From a virus: a stretch of DNA of 36,203 nucleotides. Each line of letters starts with the position of its first letter. Position 1 is the first letter of the stretch. Position numbers and translations under genes: made by a program. A model generated the notes under the pieces. The model ran no database searches. It was not told the origin of the DNA and saw nothing but the letters and a program-made list of their open reading frames with translations. The stretch is from positions 1 to 36,203 of the IMG/VR virus record IMGVR_UViG_3300044971_001158; one strand, given 5' to 3'. Positions 13,379 to 22,433 of the stretch are shown one piece after another.

Positions 13379-13683
13379 TAGGAGATTTCCACGCCCGAAA
13401 TGTGAAAGTTAATTGTGGTGGCTGATGCGCCACCACTGATGGTGTTTGTTGTAGCTAGGACTTGCTTGAGTGGAATCACGGTTGAATCATAGGCGCCAAC
13501 AGTTACAAGTGTGGCAATGTTTGTGCCGTTAAGCGCCATTGTGAATGAACCAATCGCACCCGCCGTGTTAGTTACCACAATGTCTGTGACCACCGTTGTT
13601 GTTGATGCCGGCACTGTGTAGAGCGTTGTGGCAGTATTTGTTGTTGCAGCTCCGCGAAAGAGTGCCTTTGATGTTTGTGGCAT
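13378..13683 (-). CDS. Small beta-rich virion protein, 101 residues
   Basis: The product is rich in Thr, Ala and Val with beta-strand periodicity: TLYTVPASTTTVVTDIVVTN, GSFTMALNGTNIATLV, TINFHISGVEIS. This resembles small phage proteins that form beta-sandwich decoration or fibre-joint subunits. It lies between the collagen-like fibre and the three fibre modules. No enzymatic motif is present. Confidence 0.7.
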   Translation of the reverse strand: MPQTSKALFRGAATTNTATTLYTVPASTTTVVTDIVVTNTAGAIGSFTMALNGTNIATLVTVGAYDSTVIPLKQVLATTNTISGGASATTINFHISGVEIS

Positions 13684-13708
13684 TAGTTACTGCTCCATTT
13701 TCTTTTCA

Positions 13709-15568
13709 TTAGTAAGCACCCATAAAAACCATTGTAAAATCTGATGGACCTGTAGCACCTGTAGCACCTGTAGCGCCAGTAGGTCCTGTTGCACCAACTG
13801 CTCCATTGGCACCCGTAGGTCCTGTTGGACCAGTTACGCCTTGAATACCTTGAGGTCCAGTTGGACCAGTTACAGTTGAAGCTGCGCCTGTCGCACCCGT
13901 AGGTCCTGTTACGCCTTGAATTCCTTGAATACCTTGCGCACCTGTAGGTCCAGTTACACCTTGGATACCTTGAATTCCTTGCGCACCTGTAGGTCCAGTT
14001 ACACCTTGAATACCTTGCGCACCTGTTGGCCCTGTTACGCCTTGAATTCCCTGCGCACCCGTTGGACCTGTAGCGCCTTGAATTCCTTGAATACCCTGAG
14101 CGCCAGTTGCACCCGTAACGCCTTGGATACCTTGGGCGCCTGTAGGTCCTGTGGCACCTTGAGTTCCTTGAATTCCTTGTGGGCCAGTAGGTCCAGTTAC
14201 ACCTTGGATACCTTGAACACCCTGAATTCCTTGAATACCCTGCGCACCTGTCGGTCCTGTTGGACCTGCGACACCTTGCGCACCTGTAGGTCCTGTGGCA
14301 CCTACGGCACCTGCTGCACCTGTCGGTCCTGTTGCGCCATCAATTCCCGCAGGGCCTGTAGCGCCTGTCGGACCTTGAATACCTTGCGCACCTGTTGGAC
14401 CTGTGGCTCCGGCAACGCCCGTTGGGCCTGTCGCACCTGTTGGACCTGTTGCGCCTTGTGGACCCGTGGCACCTGTCAAACCAACTGCAATGGTGATAAG
14501 CGAAAGAAGTTGAAAGTTTGCAAAGTTAGTTGTGCCAGTGCCGCCTGATGAATCAAGCACAACTGGAAGTTCAACATAGCCAGTTAGCAATGTTGGGGCT
14601 GCGGTGACCTTAAATTTTTGAAAATTGTTGTTAACATCTCGATCTTGAATGATGATGAAATCATCTGCCTTAAGCAATGCAAGCAAGAAATCAATGTCCT
14701 CGCCCGAATCGTCAATGTGATCAATGTTGATGCGTGTTGAGTTAATTTGTGTGGCATTGCCCCAACGAATATCTCCCGCACCAGGCTTGCCCGTGGTTGA
14801 TGATGTGTCTGCGGCGTAATTGAAAATTGTAGCTGAGCCACCATTTGCACCTGCAGGTCCTGTAGCACCTGTTGGACCTGTTGGGCCTGTAACTGTTGAG
14901 GCAGCACCTGTAGCACCAGTTGGTCCTGTTGGGCCAGTAGCACCTTCAGATGCGGCGGCTCCTGTTGGACCCGTTACACCTTGAATACCTTGTGGACCTG
15001 TTGGTCCTGTTGCACCCGTTGGGCCTGTAACGGTTGAATCTGCACCCGTGGCTCCTGTTGCACCTGTTGGACCTACTATGCCTTGTGGACCTGTTGGGCC
15101 AACTTCGCCTTGAATACCTTGAACACCTTGAATACCTTGGGCGCCTGTTGCGCCGACTGCGCCCGTAGGTCCAGTTACACCTTGAATACCTTGTGAACCT
15201 GTAGGGCCAGTTGCGCCTTGAATACCTTGGGCGCCTGTTGGACCTGTAACACCCTGAATACCTTGAGCGCCTGTTGGTCCTGTTACACCTTGAATACCTT
15301 GGGCGCCTGTTGGACCCGTAACACCTTGGATACCTTGTGAACCTGTCGGCCCAGTTACACCTTGAATACCTTGAGCGCCAGTAGCACCAGTTGCGCCGGT
15401 GGCACCTGTAGCGCCTGTGGCACCTTGGATTCCTTGTGAACCTGTTGGGCCTGTTGCCCCTGGCGGACCTTGCGGGCCTTGAAGGTTTGAAATAATAACT
15501 TCGGCAGGTGCGGCAATTTCAGCAATTACATCGGTGGTGCTTGAAGATACATAGATGATTGAACTCAT
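13709..15568 (-). CDS. Collagen-like fibre protein, 619 residues
   Basis: After a 28-residue beta-like head ([20 protein letters not shown]), long Gly-X-Y tracts run to near the C-terminus, dominated by [12 protein letters not shown] and [10 protein letters not shown] triplets. They form a collagen-type triple helix. Around residues 245-365 a globular insert interrupts them ([53 protein letters not shown]). I associate this kind of insert with a trimerising or receptor-binding knob. The C-terminus ends [11 protein letters not shown]. Such fibres extend from the tail or baseplate. The stop of the Ig-like protein overlaps its start by 4 bases. The repeat length can vary by recombination. Confidence 0.9.
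   Translation of the reverse strand: MSSIIYVSSSTTDVIAEIAAPAEVIISNLQGPQGPPGATGPTGSQGIQGATGATGATGATGATGAQGIQGVTGPTGSQGIQGVTGPTGAQGIQGVTGPTGAQGIQGVTGPTGAQGIQGATGPTGSQGIQGVTGPTGAVGATGAQGIQGVQGIQGEVGPTGPQGIVGPTGATGATGADSTVTGPTGATGPTGPQGIQGVTGPTGAAASEGATGPTGPTGATGAASTVTGPTGPTGATGPAGANGGSATIFNYAADTSSTTGKPGAGDIRWGNATQINSTRINIDHIDDSGEDIDFLLALLKADDFIIIQDRDVNNNFQKFKVTAAPTLLTGYVELPVVLDSSGGTGTTNFANFQLLSLITIAVGLTGATGPQGATGPTGATGPTGVAGATGPTGAQGIQGPTGATGPAGIDGATGPTGAAGAVGATGPTGAQGVAGPTGPTGAQGIQGIQGVQGIQGVTGPTGPQGIQGTQGATGPTGAQGIQGVTGATGAQGIQGIQGATGPTGAQGIQGVTGPTGAQGIQGVTGPTGAQGIQGIQGVTGPTGAQGIQGIQGVTGPTGATGAASTVTGPTGPQGIQGVTGPTGPTGANGAVGATGPTGATGATGATGPSDFTMVFMGAY
13735..15480. repeat. Imperfect tandem repeats coding for Gly-X-Y triplets
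   Basis: The plus strand repeats variants of ACACCTTGAATACCTTG, GCGCCTGTTGG and TCCTGT units in multiples of nine bases, interrupted at about 14490-14840 by the globular insert. Synonymous codons vary between units, so the repeats are protein-driven, but many 15-18-base stretches recur exactly and could recombine. Confidence 0.85.
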
Positions 15569-15912
15569 CGAGTCACCTCTGCGCTAATAGCAAGTTCGCC
15601 TTGGACTAAACGGGTTACGGTGCCTGAGCCAGCAATTAGTTCAAGATCGTAAACATAAGTGCCTGCAGGTAAAAGTGTTGTTTGTGTAGCTGTTTGATCT
15701 AGGCTAATTGTTCCCAATGCGCCGCCAAGAGTGATGCCACCGTTTGCAGTTGTTAGCGTTAAAACTGTTTCAGTATCTTCAACATCAACGCGTGCTTGTA
15801 GGCGGGCAGTATAATTAGTTAGATTGACTGCAACATCGTTAATTTTCCAAGTCAAAAGAAGGTTAAAAGTTGCCCCTTGTTCAATCGTAAAATCTAAAGT
15901 ACCTGCTGCCAT
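15565..15912 (-). CDS. Baseplate/fibre adaptor, Ig-like BppU-type N-terminal domain
   Basis: A 115-residue single beta-sandwich: [69 protein letters not shown] and [11 protein letters not shown]. This pattern (beginning with ...QGATF..., then YxYDLEL, ending GxxxxSxEVT) is common in phage genes beside fibres and resembles the N-terminal baseplate-binding domain of upper baseplate proteins. It probably attaches the collagen fibre to the tail. Confidence 0.75.
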   Translation of the reverse strand: MAAGTLDFTIEQGATFNLLLTWKINDVAVNLTNYTARLQARVDVEDTETVLTLTTANGGITLGGALGTISLDQTATQTTLLPAGTYVYDLELIAGSGTVTRLVQGELAISAEVTR

Positions 15913-15940
15913 TTATTTACTCCAAAATTGAAAGGGTGGG

Positions 15941-16126
15941 TTACTTTGAGCCTCTGCCAAAATCTACGGCTGAAGCATCTAGCCACTTGAGGATTGGACC
16001 AGCAGCGCCAGCAAGGGCGGCATATCCAAGAGTCTTAAGGTCGGTTTCACCGGCAAGATATAGAGCTATTGCAGATGCAGCAGCGGCGCGAAACCAAGTT
16101 AATGAGATTTGTTTGAATTGTTCCAT
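15941..16126 (-). CDS. Holin-like membrane protein, 61 residues
   Basis: One hydrophobic span (SLTWFRAAAASAIALYLAG) is followed by a second weaker one (LGYAALAGAAGPILKWL) and a polar end DASAVDFGRGSK. The pattern W..A..a...A.YlaG..D...l..Aa.aa..p.l.kWL......fGRG matches small phage holins of actinophages and cyanophages. It lies directly after the endolysin gene, which supports the call. It would permeabilise the membrane at the end of infection. Confidence 0.75.
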   Translation of the reverse strand: MEQFKQISLTWFRAAAASAIALYLAGETDLKTLGYAALAGAAGPILKWLDASAVDFGRGSK

Positions 16127-16140
16127 TTTTGATTGCTCCC

Positions 16141-16638
16141 TTATTTCTTGCCGTGCAGTTTACAACAGGTGCAAACTTCGGCTTTGTCGGCTTTTTTAGC
16201 AGGAATTGGTACAATTTTAGCACCAAGTTGTGCAATTATTTTAGGCTGATTCATCCACCAAAACCAAGGTGAGGTGTCTTTTGAAAGTTCTTTTTTGATT
16301 GAAATGTGAAGATGCTTGGTATGTTGATTTAAACCTGTGTATTTGCGGTTGCCTTCTTTAGCTCTTGCCTTTGACCAAATCTTGCCGTTGAAAATTAAGT
16401 ATTCAACGCGCTTATCATCTTTTAACTGCTCAAATATGTCAGCACAATCAATGCCGTTCTTAGGGTCGTGGGTGAGGTCAACGGCTAAACCTGTGTTGTG
16501 ATCTGAACTTGGGTTTTGCTTTTGATGGGCAGCCGATGGCAATAATCCATCAGATGCCTTTTTGCGTGATGGCTTCAGGGCAGTGGCTTGGCGTAGCACT
16601 GCCACTGCCGCAGGTGTTGCCCTTTTTGCTAGTTTCAT
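16141..16638 (-). CDS. Endolysin, M15-like peptidoglycan peptidase
   Basis: A 165-residue protein. The zinc site is SSDHNTGLAVDLTHDPKNGID (His, Asp, about residues 45-65, quoted in part) and the later HTKHLHISI (about residues 108-116). This is the HxxxxxxD...HxH order of the M15/VanY-type D-Ala or L-Ala-D-Glu peptidases found in phage endolysins. The Cys-rich tail CTCCKLHGKK may add metal binding or wall affinity. It has no signal peptide, so export depends on the holin next door. It overlaps the start-side neighbour by 4 bases. Confidence 0.85.
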   Translation of the reverse strand: MKLAKRATPAAVAVLRQATALKPSRKKASDGLLPSAAHQKQNPSSDHNTGLAVDLTHDPKNGIDCADIFEQLKDDKRVEYLIFNGKIWSKARAKEGNRKYTGLNQHTKHLHISIKKELSKDTSPWFWWMNQPKIIAQLGAKIVPIPAKKADKAEVCTCCKLHGKK

Positions 16639-16826
16639 TTTTTTACCAAATCTAAGATTATTTCCATTTGAGCTTCAAGTCTGTTAATTGAATCGCGCAT
16701 TGAGTTGCCACCGTTGGGCTTGAGTTCTGCCAAGTAATGTTTTACAAGCCATCTTACCGCACCCGCAAATGCGCTTACAATTGCGATTATAGATACGATT
16801 AAGCCTGCCCAGTTTGCTGGTGTCAT
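16635..16826 (-). CDS. Small membrane protein, lysis-cassette component
   Basis: A single N-terminal span (WAGLIVSIIAIVSAFAGAVRWLV) followed by an amphipathic tail ending INRLEAQMEIILDLVKK, a short coiled coil. This N-out/C-in layout with a coiled tail is common among second holins and accessory membrane proteins of actinophages. A GGAG ribosome site lies upstream (ACGGAGATCGCGCAAATG). It lies directly before the endolysin gene. Confidence 0.7.
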   Translation of the reverse strand: MTPANWAGLIVSIIAIVSAFAGAVRWLVKHYLAELKPNGGNSMRDSINRLEAQMEIILDLVKK

Positions 16827-16840
16827 TTGCGCGATCTCCG

Positions 16841-16960
16841 TTATGAGTCAGTGGTAAGTTTTATGATTTGTGCTTTAAGGATTGCGTTTTCTTGGGCATA
16901 GTTGCCAATAGTTTCACGCATATTTTTTAAGACTTCCTGAATGTCAATCTCTTGTTCCAT
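16841..16960 (-). CDS. Tiny coiled-coil protein, 39 residues
   Basis: ATG 16960 abuts the stop of the S74 tail protein (GCATAAATGGAA). The product MEQEIDIQEVLKNMRETIGN followed by YAQENAILKAQIIKLTT has heptad hydrophobics and is predicted to be one long coiled-coil helix. It may pair with the coiled tail of the next membrane protein. Similar tiny genes precede lysis cassettes in other phages. No family name is assigned. Confidence 0.65.
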   Translation of the reverse strand: MEQEIDIQEVLKNMRETIGNYAQENAILKAQIIKLTTDS

Positions 16961-18745
16961 TTATGCCCCCTCTAGTGCTTCTATTCTTAGGATTGCTTCT
17001 TTTAACGCGCCTGTTAAATATGGAATTAGGTTAGTTGCCAAAATTGATTGATAGGCAGGATTGCCATCTTCATCAATAGCATCTTTCTCGCCCATAACTA
17101 ATGCTGGCAATACCTCTGCCAATTCGTGAGCAATAAAACCAACTTGAGGTTCTTCAGGGTCTTTGATGAATTCAAAAGAACGCAAGTTGATTTGCTTTAT
17201 TATGGAAGCAGCAGAATCAAAACTTTGAATGTTTTGCTTTAGTCGGTAATCCGATGCGTTTCTAAATGCAGGCACGCCGCCTGATGTGGTTGTAATACCG
17301 CCAGCATCTGCGCCGTTATACACCAAACGAATCAACTCTGAGGTGCCGCTGGCATTCCATCTATGAGCAAAAATTGGAATTATGTTATCTCTGCGGGCAA
17401 TCAACGCTCCTGTTGATGATATGTAAACGCCCGAAGTTTGACTTGTGCTTGAAGATGTGCTTGTGCCTGAAGTAATTGTTGGACCATTAAATTCACCGAC
17501 TACTGAAAGCGATGAGGCATTGACACCTGTTGAGCCAATTGTTAACGAGTTTGTAGCATCTGGTTGCAAAATGATTGATGTAGAGCCAATAGCAATTGCA
17601 GGAAATGCCGAAAAACCTGCGCTAGGAGAAGCGCCATAGTTGAAAACCATTCCATTGCTTGAATAGGGGAGAATCCAACCAACTGCGGTTCCGCTGCTAT
17701 TAGTAAATTTTAGCGCGTTGTTTGCACCGTCAAGAGAAACACTTGCCCCTGATGCGGCTGTTCGAATAGTGCCACCTGTGATTGTTGATGCACTTAATGT
17801 AGAACCGCCGATAGTTCCTGAAGTAGCTGTTAGAACTCCAGCCGATGTAACGGAAAATGTTGAACCAACCGTTAATGAGCCACCAGTAATGGTTGCGTTT
17901 GTTGATGTGATTGTGCCAGTAAAAACACCATCGGTTGCAGTAAGCACACCAGTATTAGTAACTGAGAACTTTGAACCGATGGTAAGAGTGCCACCAGTAA
18001 TGGTTACATTGCTTGAAGTAATTGTTCCTGTGACAGTTGCGCCTGTTGCAGTTAAAAAGCCAGAGGCATCAATAATGGCGTTGCCACCAATGTTAAGCGT
18101 TCCACCCGTAATGGTTGAACCTGTAACGCTTCCTGAAAATACCGCCGCGCCCGTTGTTGCGCTGATTGAAAAAGTGGCAGTGCCACCTGAGTTAAAGCCA
18201 GCCAAACCTAAAGAGTTAAGAACAACACGCGCACCGCTAGATGCAGATGCACCTGAGTAAACAGTAATGCCACCGCTATTGATGGCTGTCATTTGGTTGC
18301 TTGCGTTTACAATCGTGTTAGCACTTGGTTGCAATGAGCCAATTGCAGCGCTGTAAGCAATGGCAGCATCCGCAAGAGCTTCTGTCGCATCTGCCTGCGC
18401 TGCGACACCTTTAGCATCTGCAATGGCGGCATTTGCAAGGGCAGTGTTGGCTGCAGATTGAGCCGTTGCAATTGAACCATCTTGAGCAGAAACCCAAACT
18501 CCTGAACGGAAAACATAGGGCTTATTGCCATCATCTGTATCGTACCAAAGGTCGTTTTGTGTGACGGTAGCGCCAACAGGGGCAGTTGTTTGATAAAAAA
18601 TTTCAGCTTTGCCATCAACAAGAACTTCGACTTCGGCTAGTTGCGTTGTTGTCGCAGCCACTACCGGCAAAACGCTAGAAACCGTGAAGTCTGCAGTTTG
18701 TGTAACTGTGATTGGTGTGTTAGTAATTTGCGGGCAAAGTGGCAT
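16961..18745 (-). CDS. Distal tail/fibre protein with S74 intramolecular chaperone
   Basis: A 594-residue protein. The N-terminal 110 residues include a coiled coil (NALANAAIADAKGVAAQADAT in part). The middle, about residues 150-420, has repeated beta-helix-like ladders (TATGATVTGTITSSNVTITGGTL and near copies), a repetitive trimeric stalk. The last 97 residues from Ser498 (SDYRLKQNI ... QVGFIAHELAEVLP ... LIPYLTGALKEAILRIEAL) form the S74 peptidase/ICA domain. It trimerises the fibre and then cuts itself off with a Ser-Lys pair (S498 and K503 here). It is the distal tail or fibre before the lysis genes. Confidence 0.88.
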   Translation of the reverse strand: MPLCPQITNTPITVTQTADFTVSSVLPVVAATTTQLAEVEVLVDGKAEIFYQTTAPVGATVTQNDLWYDTDDGNKPYVFRSGVWVSAQDGSIATAQSAANTALANAAIADAKGVAAQADATEALADAAIAYSAAIGSLQPSANTIVNASNQMTAINSGGITVYSGASASSGARVVLNSLGLAGFNSGGTATFSISATTGAAVFSGSVTGSTITGGTLNIGGNAIIDASGFLTATGATVTGTITSSNVTITGGTLTIGSKFSVTNTGVLTATDGVFTGTITSTNATITGGSLTVGSTFSVTSAGVLTATSGTIGGSTLSASTITGGTIRTAASGASVSLDGANNALKFTNSSGTAVGWILPYSSNGMVFNYGASPSAGFSAFPAIAIGSTSIILQPDATNSLTIGSTGVNASSLSVVGEFNGPTITSGTSTSSSTSQTSGVYISSTGALIARRDNIIPIFAHRWNASGTSELIRLVYNGADAGGITTTSGGVPAFRNASDYRLKQNIQSFDSAASIIKQINLRSFEFIKDPEEPQVGFIAHELAEVLPALVMGEKDAIDEDGNPAYQSILATNLIPYLTGALKEAILRIEALEGA

Positions 18746-18753
18746 TTTTCCCC

Positions 18754-19902
18754 CTAAATTGTAATGCTATAAGGGTTGATGTCGGATGTGTTAAATGAAA
18801 CAATCCAATTATTTTGAGTAATTGTGTGTTTCATACCTTCAACCACAAGGTTCCATTGCAAAGATCGGCCATCGTAGGTTGTGCGCTGAACGCTTACTTG
18901 ATCGGCTAATTCTGTTGATAGGAAGTCAGGGTATAGCAATCCATTCTTGGCAACAACAAGGCCGTTAAAATCAATGCGTTCAACATAAGTATCAGGTGTG
19001 GCAAGTTTGCGTGATTCATACAAAGCTAGATTGGTTGCGTTTGTGTCAGTGTTAACAGGTGCAAAGATTTCCTTTTTCACTACACCGTAAGCGGCAACAC
19101 TTGGATTATATGTTGATGTAACTTGGTTGTTATCGCCACGCATAATAATGGCTTGATTTACCACATACTTTGTGCCTGGGTTAGTAATCAAATCTTGAAA
19201 AGGTACTGTGTTAGATGCGCCTGAATCGCTAAAAAGCAATTGAGTTGGGCGGCTAAACTTGTCAGATAATGGCACCAAAGTTGCCACGCCTGATTTTGAA
19301 ATATAGAAACGCCCTGAAATGGAATCAACGCACTCGGTAATTGCCTGCATACACCCACGGTTTTGAACTGTAGCCAACATTGTTACCGAACCTGATAGTG
19401 AGCGTGAAAATCCATTAGCGGTTGTCCAACCCGCATAATCTAACATTCTGCCAGCGCGAACCGCTGCCGTTTCTGAGTTAGCGGCGGTGGCTAAAGCGGG
19501 CGCGAAAGCATCGGCAATGTAGCCAATGCCATCGTAGAAAGTCATTGTCACATTCGGCAGGTAACCTTGATTCGTAAAGTTATTTTCAAGAAAGCCGTAA
19601 AACAATGGATAAGCTATTGAATTCCAAGTTGCAACAATTCGCATTTGCAAACCATCACGAAGGATGCTTACACCGCCAACAACCCACGGACTTGAAACGC
19701 TTGTGTTATCAGGGTCATAAATGCCACTGGTGTTGTTAAAAACAATGCTGGCAAAGCCTGCCTCATCACGCAAATCTGCGCGTTCGCGACCACGGCGAAA
19801 ATCTATTTGAACAACATCACTAATTGTAACCGAAGTCCAAGTTCCGCTTTTAAGAAACTGAACCGCGATACTAGGCGAAGTTACTCCGTCAAACGCTGGC
19901 AT
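18754..19902 (-). CDS. Minor tail / baseplate hub protein, 382 residues
   Basis: It follows the tape measure gene directly, as Dit/Tal-type proteins do. The N-terminal region reads VQIDFRRGRERADLRDEAGF and IVFNNTSGIYDPDN, the pattern of phage minor tail proteins that begin with a hub beta-sandwich. It includes YVERIDFNG and TYDGRSLQWNLVVEGMKHTI near the end. It is likely a tail-tip hub component joining the tube to the fibres. No peptidase motif is visible. Confidence 0.75.
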   Translation of the reverse strand: MPAFDGVTSPSIAVQFLKSGTWTSVTISDVVQIDFRRGRERADLRDEAGFASIVFNNTSGIYDPDNTSVSSPWVVGGVSILRDGLQMRIVATWNSIAYPLFYGFLENNFTNQGYLPNVTMTFYDGIGYIADAFAPALATAANSETAAVRAGRMLDYAGWTTANGFSRSLSGSVTMLATVQNRGCMQAITECVDSISGRFYISKSGVATLVPLSDKFSRPTQLLFSDSGASNTVPFQDLITNPGTKYVVNQAIIMRGDNNQVTSTYNPSVAAYGVVKKEIFAPVNTDTNATNLALYESRKLATPDTYVERIDFNGLVVAKNGLLYPDFLSTELADQVSVQRTTYDGRSLQWNLVVEGMKHTITQNNWIVSFNTSDINPYSITI

Positions 19903-21446
19903 TAGAGGATTGTCGTTCTAGCGTAGCGACCCACGCCAAGAGTTCCACCATTACGGCGGCCAGCAGTTTCAAGCCCATTTTTAACAACCTCAACAAGTGC
20001 ATCAGTTGAGCCAACAATTGCGCCGGCATTTACATTCACATTTATAGCGCCTTGAGCATTGCGGGTGCCGTATATCTTACTGCCACCGCCAATGGCGATT
20101 GAACTGCCGCCTGAAAGTGCCTTTTGGCGCGCTGCTAGTTCTTTCATTGCGTTTTCAGTGGCAATATCCATAACTGATTTTGTGTTTTTATTTGTAGCAA
20201 CCGTGTTCTTGTTAAGAGCAGCAAGCCAAGCTGAAAGCGCATCAGTGCCGCCGATTGTTGGACTAGGATTTTCATAAACTCTATTTGCCGACATTGAATA
20301 ATTGCCAACTGCACCGCCACCCGTGCTGCCTGGAATAGCGGATTTACCTTTAACAATATCAAAAAGATTTTTGGTAACTAAGGCTGTTGCACCTACTGCG
20401 GCTAAGGCTGCGACTGCTGTTCCAACGCTAACGCCACCTGTTGCAAGTGCTGTAGCAACTGCGGCTCCAAGAGCCGTTGCGCGTAAAGCTGCCATTGCTG
20501 TTGTAATTGTTCCAATTGCTATAACAAAAGCCGAAATTCGGCCCACAACAAACATTCCAGCGATTAAGGCTGCCATAGTTTTAACTAATCCCATATTGTT
20601 TGCAATCCAATTGCTAAAACTAATGGAAGCATTTAGTAGGGTAATTGCAGCATCCGCAGCAAAGGTAAATGAAGCAACAAGTTTAGTTTGATTTGTTCGA
20701 ACAAAATTCTCAATTGCGGGCAAAATCTTTGTAGTTACAGTAGTTGCAAATTTTTCAAGAACTGGAATCAGCGCATATCCTAAAGTTTCTAAGATTTCGC
20801 CAAAGGCTATTTTTAACCCTGCTAACCGATACTCAAGTGTTCCAGCGCGTTGAGCTGCAGCACCGCTTGTTTCTTTACTTACTTCCGCAAGAGCCTTTGC
20901 AAAGTCTTTAGATTTTATGGTTGCATTACTTAAACCAGGCACAAGTTGCTTTAAGCCCTTAAACTGCCCTGATGTCGCTTTAATAATTGCGCTTACTGAT
21001 GCCTCTAAATTGGCACCCGATGAAGCGCTAACATCTAACGCAGTTTGCATCAAAGATTGCGCTGCCGAAATTGACCCCGTAGCGGCAGTCAATCTCGCCA
21101 TCGCTGGCCTCAAATCATCATCAACAACTGAGAATTGCTTTTGAAGCGCGGTCACATAATTTTCTACACCGGCAATTGCGGCATCACTAGCATCTGCAGT
21201 GTTGCGCAAAGAATTAGCAAGAAGCACCTGTGACTTCTGATCTGCTATTGCAGCTTGAACGGCATCCTTGCCAATTTTAATTGCAAATGCTGCACTCGCT
21301 GCTGCTGCCAAACCAAATGCTTTTGTAGATTTCTTAGCAAAAGAATCAATGTTTTTGCCAAGTTTGGCAATATCTTTTTGAGCAGCCTTTGAACCTTTGT
21401 CTGAATACTGGGTGAGGATGCGAGCTACAATTGCGCCAACTGCCAT
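19902..21446 (-). CDS. Tail tape measure protein, 514 residues
   Basis: Long, Ala-rich and helical. The opening (QYSDKGSKAAQKDIAKLGKN) forms a coiled coil, followed by KAFGLAAAASAAFAIKIGKD and LTAATGSISAAQSLMQTALD, typical of TMP N-terminal regions. Membrane-like spans occur around residues 280-365 (LIAGMFVVGRISAFVIAIGT; AAVATALATGGVSVGTAVAA). At the usual 1.5 angstrom per residue, the length predicts a tail of about 77 nm. It is translated from ATG 21446 and overlaps the next gene by 1 base. Confidence 0.9.
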   Translation of the reverse strand: MAVGAIVARILTQYSDKGSKAAQKDIAKLGKNIDSFAKKSTKAFGLAAAASAAFAIKIGKDAVQAAIADQKSQVLLANSLRNTADASDAAIAGVENYVTALQKQFSVVDDDLRPAMARLTAATGSISAAQSLMQTALDVSASSGANLEASVSAIIKATSGQFKGLKQLVPGLSNATIKSKDFAKALAEVSKETSGAAAQRAGTLEYRLAGLKIAFGEILETLGYALIPVLEKFATTVTTKILPAIENFVRTNQTKLVASFTFAADAAITLLNASISFSNWIANNMGLVKTMAALIAGMFVVGRISAFVIAIGTITTAMAALRATALGAAVATALATGGVSVGTAVAALAAVGATALVTKNLFDIVKGKSAIPGSTGGGAVGNYSMSANRVYENPSPTIGGTDALSAWLAALNKNTVATNKNTKSVMDIATENAMKELAARQKALSGGSSIAIGGGSKIYGTRNAQGAINVNVNAGAIVGSTDALVEVVKNGLETAGRRNGGTLGVGRYARTTIL

Positions 21447-21449
21447 TTG

Positions 21450-22004
21450 TTACCCTCGCTCTTTGTTTAAGTGTGCTTGTAATTGAGCCTTGGCATCATT
21501 AAGAGCCTGCTCAACATTTTTTTCAATTCTAGCTTTATCTTTATCAACAACGCGCCATACTACACGCGATGCCTTACCAAATCTGTTGCCCAAAGTACGC
21601 AGAAATTGTGCAGAACTACCGCCACCAGTGCCAGCTTTAGTTTTACGGCCAGCAACTTCAAAGATTGAACCCGCTGCAGACTTGTTAAGTAAAGCTCCCG
21701 CACTTGTGGTGTAATCGCCTCGAACTTTACCTTGGGCTTTTGTCTTAGTAATTTTGCTTTTAATTTCACCAGCGTTCCAACCTGGCCAACCAGCACCACC
21801 GCGAGTGCGACCCGTAGCAGCATCTGATTTACGCCAACCACTCATCGGTGGGTCTTCGCTAATTAAACCTTTGGCATCTTTTTCAGCGCCTGCAAGTTCA
21901 CTATTGATAACTTTGTTAAAACGCCTAACTGCATCTTTATCAAATTCTTTCAATGCAGTAAGCGTTTCCTTAACGCCGTTAAGAACAATTACTTCATCAG
22001 CCAT
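21450..22004 (-). CDS. HK97 gp10-like structural protein, 184 residues
   Basis: The opening (EVIVLNGVKETLTALKEFDK) and the helical start with RRFNKVINSELAGAEKDAK fit the HK97-gp10/minor-capsid-like family of neck or tail-completion proteins, which begin with GvkeL...lk. A basic Gly-rich centre follows (RTRGGAGWPGWNAGEI). Its position between the chaperone and tape measure genes is unusual for gp10-like proteins, so it could also be a tail assembly protein. The start overlaps the -1 frame chaperone extension (TCTAATGGCTGATG). Confidence 0.6.
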   Translation of the reverse strand: MADEVIVLNGVKETLTALKEFDKDAVRRFNKVINSELAGAEKDAKGLISEDPPMSGWRKSDAATGRTRGGAGWPGWNAGEIKSKITKTKAQGKVRGDYTTSAGALLNKSAAGSIFEVAGRKTKAGTGGGSSAQFLRTLGNRFGKASRVVWRVVDKDKARIEKNVEQALNDAKAQLQAHLNKERG

Positions 22005-22149
22005 TAGATTTAGCTCGTTCCTTTAAGTAAACCGTCATTGCTTCAAAAATACCATCAGGGGCATCAAGTAATTCATTGGGTGAAATCCCCGTTTCGCAGG
22101 CCACCGCAGCAACCGTATAAATTAGGCTGTTGCGGTGGATTCGAAAGAA
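21997..22149 (-). CDS. Tail assembly chaperone T-extension in -1 frame
   Basis: The frame one base back from the upstream chaperone is open from 22149 to TGA 21997. It reads LIYTVAAVACETGISPNELL then DAPDGIFEAMTVYLKERAKS. It matches the T part of phage tail-chaperone GT proteins (...AveTGIsPseLLdtp..i..aM...LKeRAk..). The overlap window before the G stop is 22149-22122. No classic slippery heptamer X-XXY-YYZ lies in it; the nearest is TTCTTTC (22148-22142). It could also be made separately from GTG 22101. Confidence 0.65.
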   Translation of the reverse strand, partial: FFRIHRNSLIYTVAAVACETGISPNELLDAPDGIFEAMTVYLKERAKSNG

Positions 22150-22415
22150 CTATCAGCATCCAATTCGGCGCTAACTATTGAATCTAAATACTCAGGGCCA
22201 AAAAGTTTTACAGGTGTTCCACCGTTATTTTGCGCATCAACTTGCTGACATTTCCAAGCCAACCAATAGATATGCTCTACTTTTTGTTGTTCGCCTAGCA
22301 ACTTAGGCATACCTGCACCAAAGTTTTGTTCAAAAGCAACAATTATGCGTGGTGTTAATTTATATGATTTTTCAACACCATCAATTGTTTTTACCTTAAC
22401 TGCTAATCCATCCAT
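22122..22415 (-). CDS. Tail assembly chaperone, G protein
   Basis: A 97-residue protein opening VKVKTIDGVEKSYKLTPRII followed by FEQNFGAGMPKLL and VEHIYWLAWKC. These are the marks of the first tail assembly chaperone of siphoviruses (Y.ltpr.iv.fE..f.......e..iyWLaw). It sits between the tube proteins and the tape measure gene, the invariant place. It prevents tape measure aggregation during tail assembly. Its frame continues into a -1 extension (see 21997-22149). Confidence 0.85.
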   Translation of the reverse strand: MDGLAVKVKTIDGVEKSYKLTPRIIVAFEQNFGAGMPKLLGEQQKVEHIYWLAWKCQQVDAQNNGGTPVKLFGPEYLDSIVSAELDADSSFESTATA

Positions 22416-22433
22416 CTTTTCCCCCTTAGTTGA

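Noticed and set aside
13916-14548. A 210-residue rightward open frame rich in Leu, Ser and Cys
   Set aside because: It is the antisense of the collagen repeats; the absence of stops follows from the Gly-X-Y codon repeats.
13735-15480. CRISPR-like regular repeats
   Set aside because: Repeat units are multiples of nine bases, lack unique spacers and encode Gly-X-Y triplets.
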